Shown: positions 15,497-25,690 of the stretch, one piece after another
How positions within the stretch are numbered: position 1 is the stretch's first letter
How the letters are laid out: every line of letters starts with the position of its first letter
Assembly (NCBI GenBank): GCA_015061725.1
Contig: SUVX01000013.1
Coordinates: forward strand, 1-62,607
Direction of reading: 5' to 3'
DNA length: 62,607 nucleotides
Origin: Lentisphaerota bacterium
GTDB lineage: Bacteria > Verrucomicrobiota > Lentisphaeria > Victivallales > Victivallaceae
Made by a program: the position numbers and the translations under genes
The notes under the pieces: generated by a model
What the model was told of the DNA's origin: nothing
Seen by the model: only the letters and a program-made list of their open reading frames with translations
The model's database searches: none

Positions 15497-16735
15497 ATGA
15501 AAAAAACAAATCATAACAGATATATTATATTATTTTTTCTGTGTATTTTTTCATTACCGGTTGATGCCCGGCAGATTGTGATGCAGGGTATCCCGGCTGA
15601 TTGCAGAAAAAAAATCGACCGTTTGGATGATATGATCCTTTCGGTTTTCAATTTGCGCAAACTCAGCCGCAGGGGAGCGCAATTAACAGTGTGTGCAAAA
15701 AAATGTTCTGCGCCGTCAGTTGAATTGAAAAACAGAAGAATGAAAATCACCCTGGTTTCAGGTGAAAACCTCTTGCAATTCTCCGCAAATTACCGGGCTT
15801 TGATTTCCGGTCTGGTGTTGAGTACAGGCGCACTTGAACTTAACCCACATCCTGAAAGAGCAGTTTCCGCCTGGATTTGTGCGGGACTTAAAGAACGCAG
15901 TTATTCTTTCCGGCACACGGAACGCTTTTTAAAAGGAATGCATTGTATGCCTGTTGTCGAGGCAATGCTCCATGCCGGACATTTTCCGGAAATGTCAGCG
16001 TTTTTATCTTTACCGGAACAGAAAGACGAAGCAGCACTCTGGTACAGGGAGTTTTCCCGTTTTCTGCTTGAAACAGCGATCAGTAAAAAACTGCTCAATG
16101 CCTATGCTTTGCGGCTGCATCAAACTCAATCATACGAAGATGAAAATAAAAAACTGCAAAAAATACTCTCCGCAATGTTTTTGAAAAATCAGAAAGAACA
16201 AGCGTTGGAAACAGCCGACAAAGTTCTGTGGAATGATTATCACCCGGAACCCGCTGAATATAAACTGAAAAAACTGGATAAACTGCTCACTCTGCAAATC
16301 CCGGAATTGGATAAAAACGGCAAAGAAACAAACAAAACAAAATCGATTCCTCTGGCAGAACTTCACTTGCATCTTGTCAAGCGTCCTGATGCGGCAATAC
16401 AGCGCAGACAGGCAGCTGCCGCAATTGAAAAATTCCGTTCCGGCTGTGTTAAAGATGAAAATGAACCGTTGCGAAAAATCTTTATCATGTTGAAAACTCC
16501 GGCTGACGACGATGCAGAAAAACGGGCGGAAATGCTGAATAAACAAATAGACCTGCTCCGGAAAAAACTTTTGCAGAGAAGCCGGAGAGAAAAATTTTTA
16601 TATTCCGCAGAACAACTTCATTCTTCTGTCGTCCGTACCCATCAAAAAGTTCTGAATATCGATCCCGGTCCCGGGGCTGCTTCAGAACAGCAGAAACGCT
16701 TTCTGCTTGACACCGAAAAAATCTATGCTGATTGA
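15497..16735 (+). CDS. Exported protein of unknown function, upstream of mreCD
   Basis: 412 residues, not recognised. It has a signal peptide (hydrophobic YIILFFLCIFSLP, cleavage near VDA/RQ). The mature part is basic, with four early cysteines (DCRK, VCAKKCS) and a helical Lys/Glu-rich C-terminal half that could be partly coiled coil (KKLDKLLTLQIPELDKNGK, EKRAEMLNKQIDLLRKKLL). No catalytic motif is evident. It ends 8 nt before mreC, so it is the first gene of the elongasome operon, suggesting a periplasmic wall or shape role. The ribosome site is weak. Checking structure prediction against cell-wall or pilus proteins is the obvious route. Confidence 0.7.
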   Translation: MKKTNHNRYIILFFLCIFSLPVDARQIVMQGIPADCRKKIDRLDDMILSVFNLRKLSRRGAQLTVCAKKCSAPSVELKNRRMKITLVSGENLLQFSANYRALISGLVLSTGALELNPHPERAVSAWICAGLKERSYSFRHTERFLKGMHCMPVVEAMLHAGHFPEMSAFLSLPEQKDEAALWYREFSRFLLETAISKKLLNAYALRLHQTQSYEDENKKLQKILSAMFLKNQKEQALETADKVLWNDYHPEPAEYKLKKLDKLLTLQIPELDKNGKETNKTKSIPLAELHLHLVKRPDAAIQRRQAAAAIEKFRSGCVKDENEPLRKIFIMLKTPADDDAEKRAEMLNKQIDLLRKKLLQRSRREKFLYSAEQLHSSVVRTHQKVLNIDPGPGAASEQQKRFLLDTEKIYAD

Positions 16736-16743
16736 GGAAATAT

Positions 16744-17610
16744 ATGCAAGACAATAACGACAAGCGTCCCCTTTTATTTCACGCCGGAGCAGTTGCGCTT
16801 CTGGTACTTCTGATTTTCACGTTTTACCATGCCGTCCGTCCGGGACTCAAACGGTTTGCCGCGGACTTTTTTTACCCTTACTTGCGTTTATCCAGACAGA
16901 CGGTCAACACGCTATCAAATCACGCCCTGCTCTCTTTCAGCAAACTGGAACTTGCAGCCCGTCTGGAACAATTGCAAAAACTCCATGAGGCAAAGACGCT
17001 TCAGGCAGCGGCGGCGGCGGAACTGCTTCGTGAAAATCAGGAACTCCGCCGTTATGCCGGACTGAAAGCGCCGGCAAACTGGAGTTACATTACCGCAGAA
17101 GTCATGTTGCGGGACCCCCTGCTCTGGCAGGAACATTTTGCAATATCCAAAGGCAGTGAAGACGGTTTGGAAACAGGAGATGCCGTCATTGACGTTTCTG
17201 AAAGCGGCATACCTGTTCTTGTCGGAGTTCTCAGCAGCTGCGGCAAGCACAACAGCGAAGTAATGACTGTCTACAATCCGGATTTCTGTTTTTCTGCGGG
17301 AATCGGTCCGGAACGGATCATCGGCTTTATTAATGCCGGCGGCAGACAGGGCAGCAACGGTTATATTCCCGTTGGTTACCTCAACTCTGCGGACATTCCC
17401 CAGATCGGCAGCGCAGTATTCACGACAGGTTTTGAAAAACGTATCCCGGCAGGAATCAAAATAGGAGAATTAAGCAAAGTTGAAGAATCCCATCCGCTGT
17501 TCTCTTCAACCAACCGGATTTCAGGCTTGATCCGTCCGGCTTTCAATCCGAACCGGCTCCGTTTTGTTATCATAGCCCGGCGTTCCGTCTCAGGAGAGAC
17601 TGAAATATGA
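16744..17610 (+). CDS. mreC: Rod shape-determining protein MreC
   Basis: 288 residues. ATG 16744 follows GAGGAA with 4-nt spacing. One N-terminal membrane segment (AVALLVLLIFTFYHAV), a coiled coil (about 55-105, LELAARLEQLQKLHEAKTLQ) and the periplasmic double beta-barrel (ITAEVMLRDPLLWQEHFAISKGSEDGLETGD, GVLSSCGKHNSEV, IPAGIKIGEL) match MreC. It scaffolds MreB, MreD and PBP2 in lateral wall synthesis. It overlaps mreD by 4 bp. mreB is not in the window. Confidence 0.88.
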   Translation: MQDNNDKRPLLFHAGAVALLVLLIFTFYHAVRPGLKRFAADFFYPYLRLSRQTVNTLSNHALLSFSKLELAARLEQLQKLHEAKTLQAAAAAELLRENQELRRYAGLKAPANWSYITAEVMLRDPLLWQEHFAISKGSEDGLETGDAVIDVSESGIPVLVGVLSSCGKHNSEVMTVYNPDFCFSAGIGPERIIGFINAGGRQGSNGYIPVGYLNSADIPQIGSAVFTTGFEKRIPAGIKIGELSKVEESHPLFSSTNRISGLIRPAFNPNRLRFVIIARRSVSGETEI

Positions 17611-18182
17611 AAAAGTTTTTCTGCTTTACAACTTTGCTCATTTCTCTGCTGGCAGATCTTCTGGTCGGCAACAGCGGTTTTTCCGTCTCTCTCACGGTCT
17701 GTGTTCTGTTGTATATCGCCGGTACATCCGGAGTAAAAACAGCACTTTATCTTGCCATCCTCACCGGGTGTATCATTGATATGATTTACGCCCGTCCTGA
17801 AACATTTTCAACAATCGTATTTCCGCTTGCCGTCAGTGCCGGCTGTTACTTCATGCCCCGCAAAGCATACAGACATCTGCTCCACCGCAGTCTGTTCTCA
17901 GGTGCAATTGCCGGAGGTGTGTTTGTTTTGGGAAACGCCGTTCCGGTTGCGCTGCTTTACGGACTGAACACGACCGGATACCCTTCAAGCATTGCCTCTC
18001 AAGTCGCCGGTTCGATGCTTTTCGGCGTGTGCGTTTTTCCGTTGTTGATCATAGGACTGGATAATCTGGCAGGAAAAATCAATCTGCCGGGATATCTGAC
18101 AAAATCACCGGCAGACGTGGCAAATCTTGACAGACCGGAAATAAATATAGAAACCGCTTCAGGACGCAGAAGAAAAAAATGA
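17607..18182 (+). CDS. mreD: Rod shape-determining membrane protein MreD
   Basis: 191 residues with about five membrane segments (TTLLISLLADLLVG, SLTVCVLLYIAG, ALYLAILTGCIIDMIYA, AIAGGVFVLGNAVPVALLYG, MLFGVCVFPLLIIGL). Size, topology and place between mreC and the PBP2 gene identify MreD, a partner of the elongasome in the inner membrane. A basic tail (SGRRRKK) ends the protein. It overlaps mrdA by 4 bp. Confidence 0.85.
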   Translation: MKKFFCFTTLLISLLADLLVGNSGFSVSLTVCVLLYIAGTSGVKTALYLAILTGCIIDMIYARPETFSTIVFPLAVSAGCYFMPRKAYRHLLHRSLFSGAIAGGVFVLGNAVPVALLYGLNTTGYPSSIASQVAGSMLFGVCVFPLLIIGLDNLAGKINLPGYLTKSPADVANLDRPEINIETASGRRRKK

Positions 18183-20023
18183 AAATGAATGATAAAGTCA
18201 TATCCTCGCGCGCTGAAGAACTTTTGCGTTTCAGAATATTTATTCCGGCAGCATTTTCTTTTGTCTGTCTGTTGATTTTAACTGTTGTGCTGTTTTTTGA
18301 ACAGGTGCGTTCAGGAGAACATCACAGACAGCAGGTTTCGCGCCAGAGTGTCCGGCAGATCCGTATTCCCGCCCAAAGGGGAATGATTTATACGCGCGAT
18401 TTGAAACAGCTGACTGAAAACTATTCCTCTTTTGAATTACTGTTCTACCCCGGAGAAATGCGGAAAAGGAAAAGAAGAGAATCCATAAGATACATGTTGA
18501 ATAAAGCTGACGAAATCAGTGAAGCTATCGGTATCAACCACAACTTGACCGTAGAAAAGATCAACCGCCATATCAATATGCGTCCCGGACTTCCTCTGCC
18601 GGTGCTGCAGCATCTCAGCGAAAAAACTGCTGCAAGAGCAATGGAAGCTGTCCGGGGTATCCCCGGTGCGGAACTGGAACCAATGGGAACAAGAGGTTAT
18701 CCTGAAAAACGTCTTGCCTGTCATCTGGTGGGCTATACCCGTCCGGCAGACCCGCAAAAAGCGCCGGACAGAACAAACTTTTTTTATTATCTTCCCGATG
18801 ATGTCGGCGTTGCCGGTGTTGAGAAACTCTGCGACGGAATCAATATGGAAAATAATCTGCCGGTTTTGCGCGGTATTCCCGGGTATTCACTCATTCAGGT
18901 CGATCATCAGGGATATGCCCGCAAAAATATCATTGAACGGATCGAACCGGTCAACGGCAATCATGTGATTCTTACCATTGACAGCGTGCTGCAGAAAACA
19001 GCCGAAAAACTCCTTGAAGGCAAACGGGGCGCCCTGGTTGCCGTGGATGCCTCAAACGGAGATATTCTGGCGGCGGCATCTGCGCCCGGGTACGATGTCG
19101 GACTCTTTATGCCCAAAATATCCAACAAAGACTATGCGGCATTGCGGGATGCACCGGATCGCCCGTTGATCAACAGGGCTCTGCAGGGTGTTTATCCTCC
19201 CGGTTCTATTCTCAAACCGCTGATTATGCTTGCCTATCTTGAAAACGGCATAGACCCGGCAAAGGAAGTTGAGTGTAACGGATACAGTCAGATTTACAAT
19301 GCCCGTATCCGTTGTGCCTCTTACCGGCGCGGCGGACATGGTATGATGAATATGCACGATGCGTTGAAATACTCCTGCAACGCTTACATGATTGAACTAT
19401 CGCAAACAATCGGATTATCTCCCATGCAGAAAGTAATAAACGAGGCGGGACTTTGCAGTAAAACCGGTATCGGTCTGCCGGAATCTGCCGGATTTTTTCC
19501 GGACAGCAAACTCAAACGCACAAGAAACGGCACAAAATGGAACAAGTACGATACGGCTCTTCTGTCAATCGGACAGGGATTGATCGGTATTACGCCATTG
19601 CAGGCGGCTCTTTATTGTGCCTCGCTTGCCAATGGCGGAATCGTCTGGAAACCCAATCTGGTATCAAAAATGGTTGACGCTTCAGGAAACGATCTCTGGT
19701 TCAGAACGCCCCGTATCAACAGCCGTTTGAATGTCAAACCCGAATCCCTGCAAAAAATCGCAAACGGCATGTTTGATGTCGTGAACAGCGGGGACGGTTC
19801 AGGCAGAAGTGCCGCTGTCAAAAATCTGCAGCTCAGAGGAAAAACCGGTTCAGCAGAGTTCGGACAGAAGGGAAATCTGAAAATCTATGCCTGGTTCATT
19901 GCCCATGCAAAAGTCAAAGACAAAAATATTGCTCTTGCCGTTGTCATTGAAGAGGGCGACAGCGGCGGCAGAACCTGCGCTCCGCTGGCAGCAGAATTTT
20001 TCAAGGCGGCTCAGGCGCGGTAA
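18179..20023 (+). CDS. mrdA: Penicillin-binding protein 2 (elongation transpeptidase)
   Basis: 614 residues. One N-terminal membrane anchor (FIPAAFSFVCLLILTVVLFF), a PBP dimerisation domain (IPAQRGMIYTRDLKQLTENY, LEPMGTRGYPEKRLACHLVGY) and the transpeptidase with all three motifs: S-x-x-K in YPPGSILKPL, S-x-N in KYSCNAYMIEL, and KTG in RGKTGSAEF. It cross-links peptidoglycan during elongation and works with MreC and MreD encoded just upstream. The 3' end overlaps the convergent deacylase gene by 13 bp. No rodA follows. Confidence 0.92.
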   Translation: MKMNDKVISSRAEELLRFRIFIPAAFSFVCLLILTVVLFFEQVRSGEHHRQQVSRQSVRQIRIPAQRGMIYTRDLKQLTENYSSFELLFYPGEMRKRKRRESIRYMLNKADEISEAIGINHNLTVEKINRHINMRPGLPLPVLQHLSEKTAARAMEAVRGIPGAELEPMGTRGYPEKRLACHLVGYTRPADPQKAPDRTNFFYYLPDDVGVAGVEKLCDGINMENNLPVLRGIPGYSLIQVDHQGYARKNIIERIEPVNGNHVILTIDSVLQKTAEKLLEGKRGALVAVDASNGDILAAASAPGYDVGLFMPKISNKDYAALRDAPDRPLINRALQGVYPPGSILKPLIMLAYLENGIDPAKEVECNGYSQIYNARIRCASYRRGGHGMMNMHDALKYSCNAYMIELSQTIGLSPMQKVINEAGLCSKTGIGLPESAGFFPDSKLKRTRNGTKWNKYDTALLSIGQGLIGITPLQAALYCASLANGGIVWKPNLVSKMVDASGNDLWFRTPRINSRLNVKPESLQKIANGMFDVVNSGDGSGRSAAVKNLQLRGKTGSAEFGQKGNLKIYAWFIAHAKVKDKNIALAVVIEEGDSGGRTCAPLAAEFFKAAQAR

Positions 20024-21528
20024 ACGATGTTTCCGCTGCACATGGTAAAGATAATGCCCCTTGCCGGAGAATGCGGAGAAGCAAAATCTGCGGTATCTGT
20101 CAACTCATCAGGATCCCAGAGAGTCAAATCCGCCCGTTTGCCTGCTTCAAGCAAACCCCGGTCAGCAAGTCCGAAAGTTCGGGAAGGAAGACCGGTCGCT
20201 CTGCGGACTGCTTCTCCGAGTGGAATATTCAAATCAAGCAGTTTCCGCATAAACCGGGGCAATGTGCCGAATGCCCGCGGATGCGCCCTGCCCGCAGAAT
20301 AATCTCCCGGCAAGGCATTGCCGTCGCTGCCGGGCATACAGAAGTCAAGCTGCAGGATACGGTCGAGGTTTTCTGAACTCATCCCTGAAAATGCGCCACA
20401 GGTGCCGGGAGCATCAGCAGCCAGCAATTCAACGACAGTTTCCGCAGGAAACTCTGAGATTTCACACAGCAGTTTTCCGCAATATTGACGGTATTTATCT
20501 GCACCGGTCGAGGCAAGACGGACACGTTTCCAGTAATCAGCAGTCTTTTCCTGTTCCAGAAGTTTGACAAGTTCAAGACGTTCTTCCTGACTCTGCAATT
20601 TCTTTTTGATGGAAATATCATCCATATCGCCCCAGTCTCCCGGCAGGATCACGCTCAGCTGAGTCATGGATTCCGTATAGGGGTAGCGGTCAACAGTTAC
20701 TTCCATCCCTTCGCTTCGAGCCTGTAAAATCATCTCTATTGCGGCAGAGAGTTTATGCCAGTTTTGCGGCAGAGCAGTTTTGAAGTGACTGATTTGAAGT
20801 TTTTTCAAACCTGCCTGACGGGCGCAGAAAAGCGTGTTTTCAAGAGATTCCAGAAGCTGATCGCCTTCACTCCGCAAATGGCTGGCGTAAATTTTACCGG
20901 TGGCGGCAAGAACTTTCATCAACTCAATGATTTCACCGTCGGTTGCGAATTTTCCGGGAACATAGAGCAGCCCCGTGGACATACCGGGGGAACCGGCAGA
21001 CAGGGACCGTAACAGCAGTTCTTTCATCAAAGATAATTGAGAGGACGACAACGTCTTTTTCTCATATCCGGCAACTGCGGCACGCAAGGTATTGTGTCCG
21101 CACAGGGGAATCACGTCAGGGGAACAGGCTCTTTTTTCCAATGCTTTGCGGTAAGAGGTGAAATCGCTCCAAGTAAAAGGATAATTGTAATTGGCATACA
21201 ATTCTTCAAGGTGTTCCCGGTTTTCATCTGTCAGCGGAAAAGCCGAAAGTCCGCAGTTTCCGGCGATTTCAGTGGTAACGCCCTGAGAAGCTTTTGAAAA
21301 TCCCTCAGGATACGCAAGAACGGAAATATCCGAGTGTCCGTGAGCATCAATGAATCCCGGAGACAGTATCCGTTTGTTTCCGTCAACAACTTCTCCGCAG
21401 CCGATAAAGGGACCGCCGGCAGCAAGAATATTTCCGTCAAGAGAAACCAAAACCTCTGCCTTTTGCGGTTCGCTTCCGTCACCTTTGACGGTCCAGACAT
21501 TACGAATTCTGTATTTTGAGCAATCCAT
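20011..21528 (-). CDS. N-acyl-D-amino-acid deacylase (D-aminoacylase family)
   Basis: 505 residues of the amidohydrolase superfamily. Metal and catalytic residues of D-aminoacylases are visible: DAHGHSD (two His), the bridging Cys in GVTTEIAGNCGLS, His in ASHLRSEGD and QISHFK, and Asp in GSDGNALPGDY. The C-terminus has the usual RADLTLWDPD. It hydrolyses N-acylated D-amino acids or dihydro-type amides, perhaps from peptidoglycan; the substrate is not fixed by sequence. ATG 21528 is chosen because MDCSKYRIRNVWTVKGDG begins the beta-sandwich of the family. It overlaps the 3' end of the debranching gene by 29 bp, implying coupled translation. Confidence 0.85.
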   Translation of the reverse strand: MDCSKYRIRNVWTVKGDGSEPQKAEVLVSLDGNILAAGGPFIGCGEVVDGNKRILSPGFIDAHGHSDISVLAYPEGFSKASQGVTTEIAGNCGLSAFPLTDENREHLEELYANYNYPFTWSDFTSYRKALEKRACSPDVIPLCGHNTLRAAVAGYEKKTLSSSQLSLMKELLLRSLSAGSPGMSTGLLYVPGKFATDGEIIELMKVLAATGKIYASHLRSEGDQLLESLENTLFCARQAGLKKLQISHFKTALPQNWHKLSAAIEMILQARSEGMEVTVDRYPYTESMTQLSVILPGDWGDMDDISIKKKLQSQEERLELVKLLEQEKTADYWKRVRLASTGADKYRQYCGKLLCEISEFPAETVVELLAADAPGTCGAFSGMSSENLDRILQLDFCMPGSDGNALPGDYSAGRAHPRAFGTLPRFMRKLLDLNIPLGEAVRRATGLPSRTFGLADRGLLEAGKRADLTLWDPDELTDTADFASPHSPARGIIFTMCSGNIVYRA

Positions 21529-24500
21529 AAACTCTGTAAAACTCCGATAAACTCCATGCCTGGGCAGGACAGCCGCCCGGGGTATGCGGTGCATCTCCGT
21601 CGGCAACTTCCGGCAGCTGACCTGCGGCACCGTATTCAAAATATTTGACAACCGACATCAATAAGGTCAACGCTCTTTTCCGGACGGAGGAACCGCCGGC
21701 AATAAAAAGAGCTTCACAGTAAGCGGGGAACGGCCAGCACCAGACGGTACCGTTGTGATAGGCAACTTTTCTTTCGGTATCTTCAGGACCGCAATATTTT
21801 CCCCGATAGGGATGAACAGGATTATTCAGCAATCTGCCGTGATGATATACCGGAAGAGCAAAAGACACCTCTTCATCAGCGATCGTTCTGATTCCGCCGG
21901 GAACAAGAAGTTCTGCGGCATCATCCAGTATACGATGGATTTTTTCAGGAGCTTTGACCGCATGGAGCGTAATCAGAAGCAGCTGATTGGAGCGTTTATG
22001 ATCGTCCGCCACAGCTTTTTCAGCAGGTATTCCTGTTGAGCAGTGCAGACAATCTGAACAGTGTCCGTTGACAAAGAAATACTTTTCAATACTTGCTGAA
22101 ACCTGTGCCGCCAAAGCTTTTTCGCCCATAAATTCCAAAGCGGCATACCAGAGAGCCTGAATTTCAACCGGATATCCGCTGCGGGGAGTTCCTGCCGGAT
22201 AATTTGTATCCATCCAGCTGAAATGAGAGGGAGAATAAATCAGTTTGCTTTGCTCATCCATTTTTATACCGTTGCAGGTACCCTCTTTGTAATGCCGGAT
22301 TATGGACTCAAGAACCTGACGCAAAGTTCTTCCGCTGCAATCAGAGTTGAGGATGGAATCCTCCTTTACTTCATCAATAAAATCCCTGACGGCAATAATC
22401 AGATACAACGGCGCATCACAGGTATCACGATTGGATTCAAACGCCCCTCTTATGACATTGGGAATGGAACCCTCGCGTTCAAATCCGGCAAAGGCACGGA
22501 TGATTCTGACAGCCTGTTCTCTGAATTCCTTCAGACGCACCAGACCGCGCAAAACGATCAGAGTATCCCTGCCCCAATCAAGGAACCAGGGGTATCCCGC
22601 AAGAACAGTTGATAAATCATCACGTTTCACAACAAAACGGCGTAAGGACTCCAGCGCAAAATCTTCGGGCGATCTGAACGGCATATAGTCTGCATTCTGC
22701 CAGATAATCTGTTCTTCTGCGGCATTTTTTATTTTGACACAGGCTGTTAAAACAACTTCAGATTCCGGATTTACAGTCATTTCAAAGTATCCCGGACTGA
22801 AACGGTCGGTCGTTGATTCCAAACCGTAATAAGCCTCATGCGGCAGAGGACACATATAGTACCATTCCGGTTCTGAAACAAATCGTCCGCAGCTTGAGCT
22901 GACACTTAAAGTACAATCAGTACGCTTGAAATCAAAGCCGTCTTTCCGGCAGAGAACAGAACGCGGGAATTCCTGTTCCGGTCCGAGAAAAGCTTTGGTC
23001 AACTCATGGTTGATGCGGTCTTCAAGGGCGGGACGAAGAATCAATTTTGCCGGAGCATCTGATTCCGATCCCGCATGATGGCGGCTTACAAATTTGAAAC
23101 GGACAGCATTGCCGTTTTGCGCCATACAAAATTCCACCTCAAGAGCCGTGCGGTTCCCCTGCCCTGACGGAATCAAAAATGTCCATTTCGCACCGTTGCT
23201 TTTGCCGGAAATAAAATTGTTCAAAAATGCAGAAGTTATTTCCTGAGAGTAATCATTGGTGACCAGCCATGCTTTCATTCCGGAAAAAAGCACCCGGCGG
23301 TCAACGGGATAACGGGGATCGGTATTTGCGGCAAGGATCGCCTCATATTTACTGTTGGTTTCGCCCCATGCCGCCGGAAACATCGCATAGCCGCCGGAGG
23401 AATTTGAGCAAAAAACAAGTTGTCCTGATTTTTTGACATCATCAAACGAAAAACGGATTTGCCTTTTTTCCGGTTCCGGCAATAAAATTAATTTGCCGGA
23501 AAAGTGTTCAGCGTGATTATCCGGATAAAAACGCCTGACAGAAAGACGCAGCGTTTTTTCATGCGCTGTATCGTTTCTGCTTTGCGCAAGCAATACAACA
23601 AAACGTCCGTCTGAAATTGGAACAGCAGTTTCTTTACGCAAACAGCGGTCAGCTTCATAAAGTTCACAAATAAAAGAGAATTTATCTTCAATTAAAAGCG
23701 CATCTCCGGGAGCAAACATGACTTCTCTTGCATAATCACGGCGCAAGATACTCCATTTGACAAGAGGCGGCACAGGCATATTTGAATACTTGTTTACAAA
23801 ATCTTCCGGCGATTTCATAAATAAGTTCACATCACACTTCCCCGCACAAACGGGATTGCCGGTCAGGGCAAGAACGGCTTTTTTTGCCATGAGAGCCGCC
23901 CGTAATGACGTGATTTTTTCAGGTTCCCGGTCTATCTTCCGGTTGGTTTCAATGCGTTCAAACGCAATACATCTGCCCTGCCCCGGAGCCAATTCAAGAG
24001 AATAACAACCGTTGTTGCAATAAAAATGCACCTCTTCATCAGAAAGCAAATCAAACCCGCCAGCGGGGGTATGAAAGTTTTTCCAGTACACAGATGAAGA
24101 AGAACGGCAGTCAAGATTGAGCAGAATCAGAAGTTTCTGATTGTTATATATTCTGATTGCCGCAATAACATTGCCGCCTCCCTCCTGAATAAGAGTTGTC
24201 TGAGCTGAGGGCGCAAAGCAATCGTGTTCTGCCAAAAGGTGATTGATCCTGCCGATCAAATCAAGCAAGTTGTCTTCAGCACCGAAATTAAGAGCGCCGC
24301 AGCCGTGGACATCGATTTTTTCGGAGGCAAAAAATTCTGCTCCGTTGGCAAATCCGAAAGAACTGCCGTTTGAAAGCAGAGCACACACCAGAAAACGCAG
24401 TTTTGCATATACTTTTCCGTTGGATGCCAGACGCAGATTATCGTGGGTTTCGGCAAAACTTATGAGAGTTCCCGAGTTGTGTGAAACCTTTTCCATAAAA

Positions 24501-25672
24501 GGCTGGTACCGGGCGATTTCATCGCGGGAGTAATTCTGGAACAATTCAGAGTATCCCCAGTTCAATCCCGCCTTTTCAAGCAGCAGAGTCTGTTTGTCAA
24601 CAGGTCCGCCCAATCCCTCAAGCAGAAAAATGGTGTCCGGATACTCAGAGCGCACTTTGGCGGTAATATATTCCCACGCCTCAAAGGGCAGCATGTAACC
24701 GGCATCACAGCGGAAACCGTCAACACCGCGTCTGCACCAGAAGAGAAAAACCTGAGCCATCAACTTGTGAACACCTGGTTCATCATAGTTGAGTTTGCAC
24801 AAATCCGCCCAGACAACGCCCCAGGCGCCGGGACTTTCAAACGTACCGTCCTCTTTGCGGACAAAATATTCAGGGTGTTCACTCTGAAGTTTGGATGCCC
24901 ATCCGGTATGATTGACCGGAATATCCATAAAAATCAATCCGTTGCGGGCATGAACGGCATCAATCAATTCGCCGAATTGCTCCATCGGGGTTGCTTTTTC
25001 ATCAAATTCAGCCAGAGCCGGATCAACATTAAAGTAATCCAATGCGGCAAAGGGACTGCCGTAACGCCCCATTCGTCCGTATTGAACAGGCACAGGATGA
25101 ACCGGCAGAAGCTGCAGGATACGGCAGTTGAGTCTGTTGAATATGTGATCAAGTTCACCGATCAAATTCCTGAATGTTCCCGAGGGCGGAATAACGGTGT
25201 ATCCGGCTTTATCAAGAAAAGCTGCCTGAGAGGGAAAAGCCTCTGAGTGTTCAAGAAAACGCCCTGCCCCGAACTGGCGGACAAAGGCGGAATAAATACT
25301 GTTGGCGCAAACGGTTGTTGCCGGTTCCACCTTAAAAACAAAATTGTCTCCATCCGGCCACTTGATTTTGCTTCCGTCATCGGGAATAAAACAGCATTTT
25401 GCCTCAAATGTGCCGATTTCGGTCAGCGGCAGAGTAAGTTTCCAGGTATCATCGGCGGACTTTTCCATGGGGATATCATGCCAATCCAAACCCGCAACCG
25501 GAAGATTTTTTTCTGTATGTGCAATGATCTCCCGTCGGCGGACGGCGACTCTGCCGAGATTGGTTCTGACAACGGCACGTCCCGAAATTGCATGCGGATA
25601 ATGTAATTCAAATGAAATATTTTCACCTGCAAAAAAGATTTTCCCTGCCGGTGAAAGCGTTTGCCGCAACAT
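21500..25672 (-). CDS. Two-domain glycogen debranching enzyme (GH13 transferase + GH133 amylo-1,6-glucosidase)
   Basis: 1390 residues. After an N-terminal beta domain, residues about 150-560 form a GH13 barrel: PVNHTGW, nucleophile Asp in GVDGFRCDAGYM, acid/base Glu in IFLLEGLGG and stabiliser Asp in SFAETHDNLR. The C-terminal half carries the GH133 (alpha/alpha)6 domain: GYPWFLDWGRDTLIVLRGL, FEREGSIPNVIRG, NRDTCDAPL, SHFSWMDTNYPAGTPRSGYP. A central beta region joins them. The two-activity layout resembles eukaryotic AGL more than bacterial GlgX. No signal peptide, so it acts on intracellular glycogen. It is middle gene of a minus-strand operon. Confidence 0.88.
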   Translation of the reverse strand: MLRQTLSPAGKIFFAGENISFELHYPHAISGRAVVRTNLGRVAVRRREIIAHTEKNLPVAGLDWHDIPMEKSADDTWKLTLPLTEIGTFEAKCCFIPDDGSKIKWPDGDNFVFKVEPATTVCANSIYSAFVRQFGAGRFLEHSEAFPSQAAFLDKAGYTVIPPSGTFRNLIGELDHIFNRLNCRILQLLPVHPVPVQYGRMGRYGSPFAALDYFNVDPALAEFDEKATPMEQFGELIDAVHARNGLIFMDIPVNHTGWASKLQSEHPEYFVRKEDGTFESPGAWGVVWADLCKLNYDEPGVHKLMAQVFLFWCRRGVDGFRCDAGYMLPFEAWEYITAKVRSEYPDTIFLLEGLGGPVDKQTLLLEKAGLNWGYSELFQNYSRDEIARYQPFMEKVSHNSGTLISFAETHDNLRLASNGKVYAKLRFLVCALLSNGSSFGFANGAEFFASEKIDVHGCGALNFGAEDNLLDLIGRINHLLAEHDCFAPSAQTTLIQEGGGNVIAAIRIYNNQKLLILLNLDCRSSSSVYWKNFHTPAGGFDLLSDEEVHFYCNNGCYSLELAPGQGRCIAFERIETNRKIDREPEKITSLRAALMAKKAVLALTGNPVCAGKCDVNLFMKSPEDFVNKYSNMPVPPLVKWSILRRDYAREVMFAPGDALLIEDKFSFICELYEADRCLRKETAVPISDGRFVVLLAQSRNDTAHEKTLRLSVRRFYPDNHAEHFSGKLILLPEPEKRQIRFSFDDVKKSGQLVFCSNSSGGYAMFPAAWGETNSKYEAILAANTDPRYPVDRRVLFSGMKAWLVTNDYSQEITSAFLNNFISGKSNGAKWTFLIPSGQGNRTALEVEFCMAQNGNAVRFKFVSRHHAGSESDAPAKLILRPALEDRINHELTKAFLGPEQEFPRSVLCRKDGFDFKRTDCTLSVSSSCGRFVSEPEWYYMCPLPHEAYYGLESTTDRFSPGYFEMTVNPESEVVLTACVKIKNAAEEQIIWQNADYMPFRSPEDFALESLRRFVVKRDDLSTVLAGYPWFLDWGRDTLIVLRGLVRLKEFREQAVRIIRAFAGFEREGSIPNVIRGAFESNRDTCDAPLYLIIAVRDFIDEVKEDSILNSDCSGRTLRQVLESIIRHYKEGTCNGIKMDEQSKLIYSPSHFSWMDTNYPAGTPRSGYPVEIQALWYAALEFMGEKALAAQVSASIEKYFFVNGHCSDCLHCSTGIPAEKAVADDHKRSNQLLLITLHAVKAPEKIHRILDDAAELLVPGGIRTIADEEVSFALPVYHHGRLLNNPVHPYRGKYCGPEDTERKVAYHNGTVWCWPFPAYCEALFIAGGSSVRKRALTLLMSVVKYFEYGAAGQLPEVADGDAPHTPGGCPAQAWSLSEFYRVYGLLKIQNS

Positions 25673-25690
25673 ATAAAACTCCGTCAGTTT

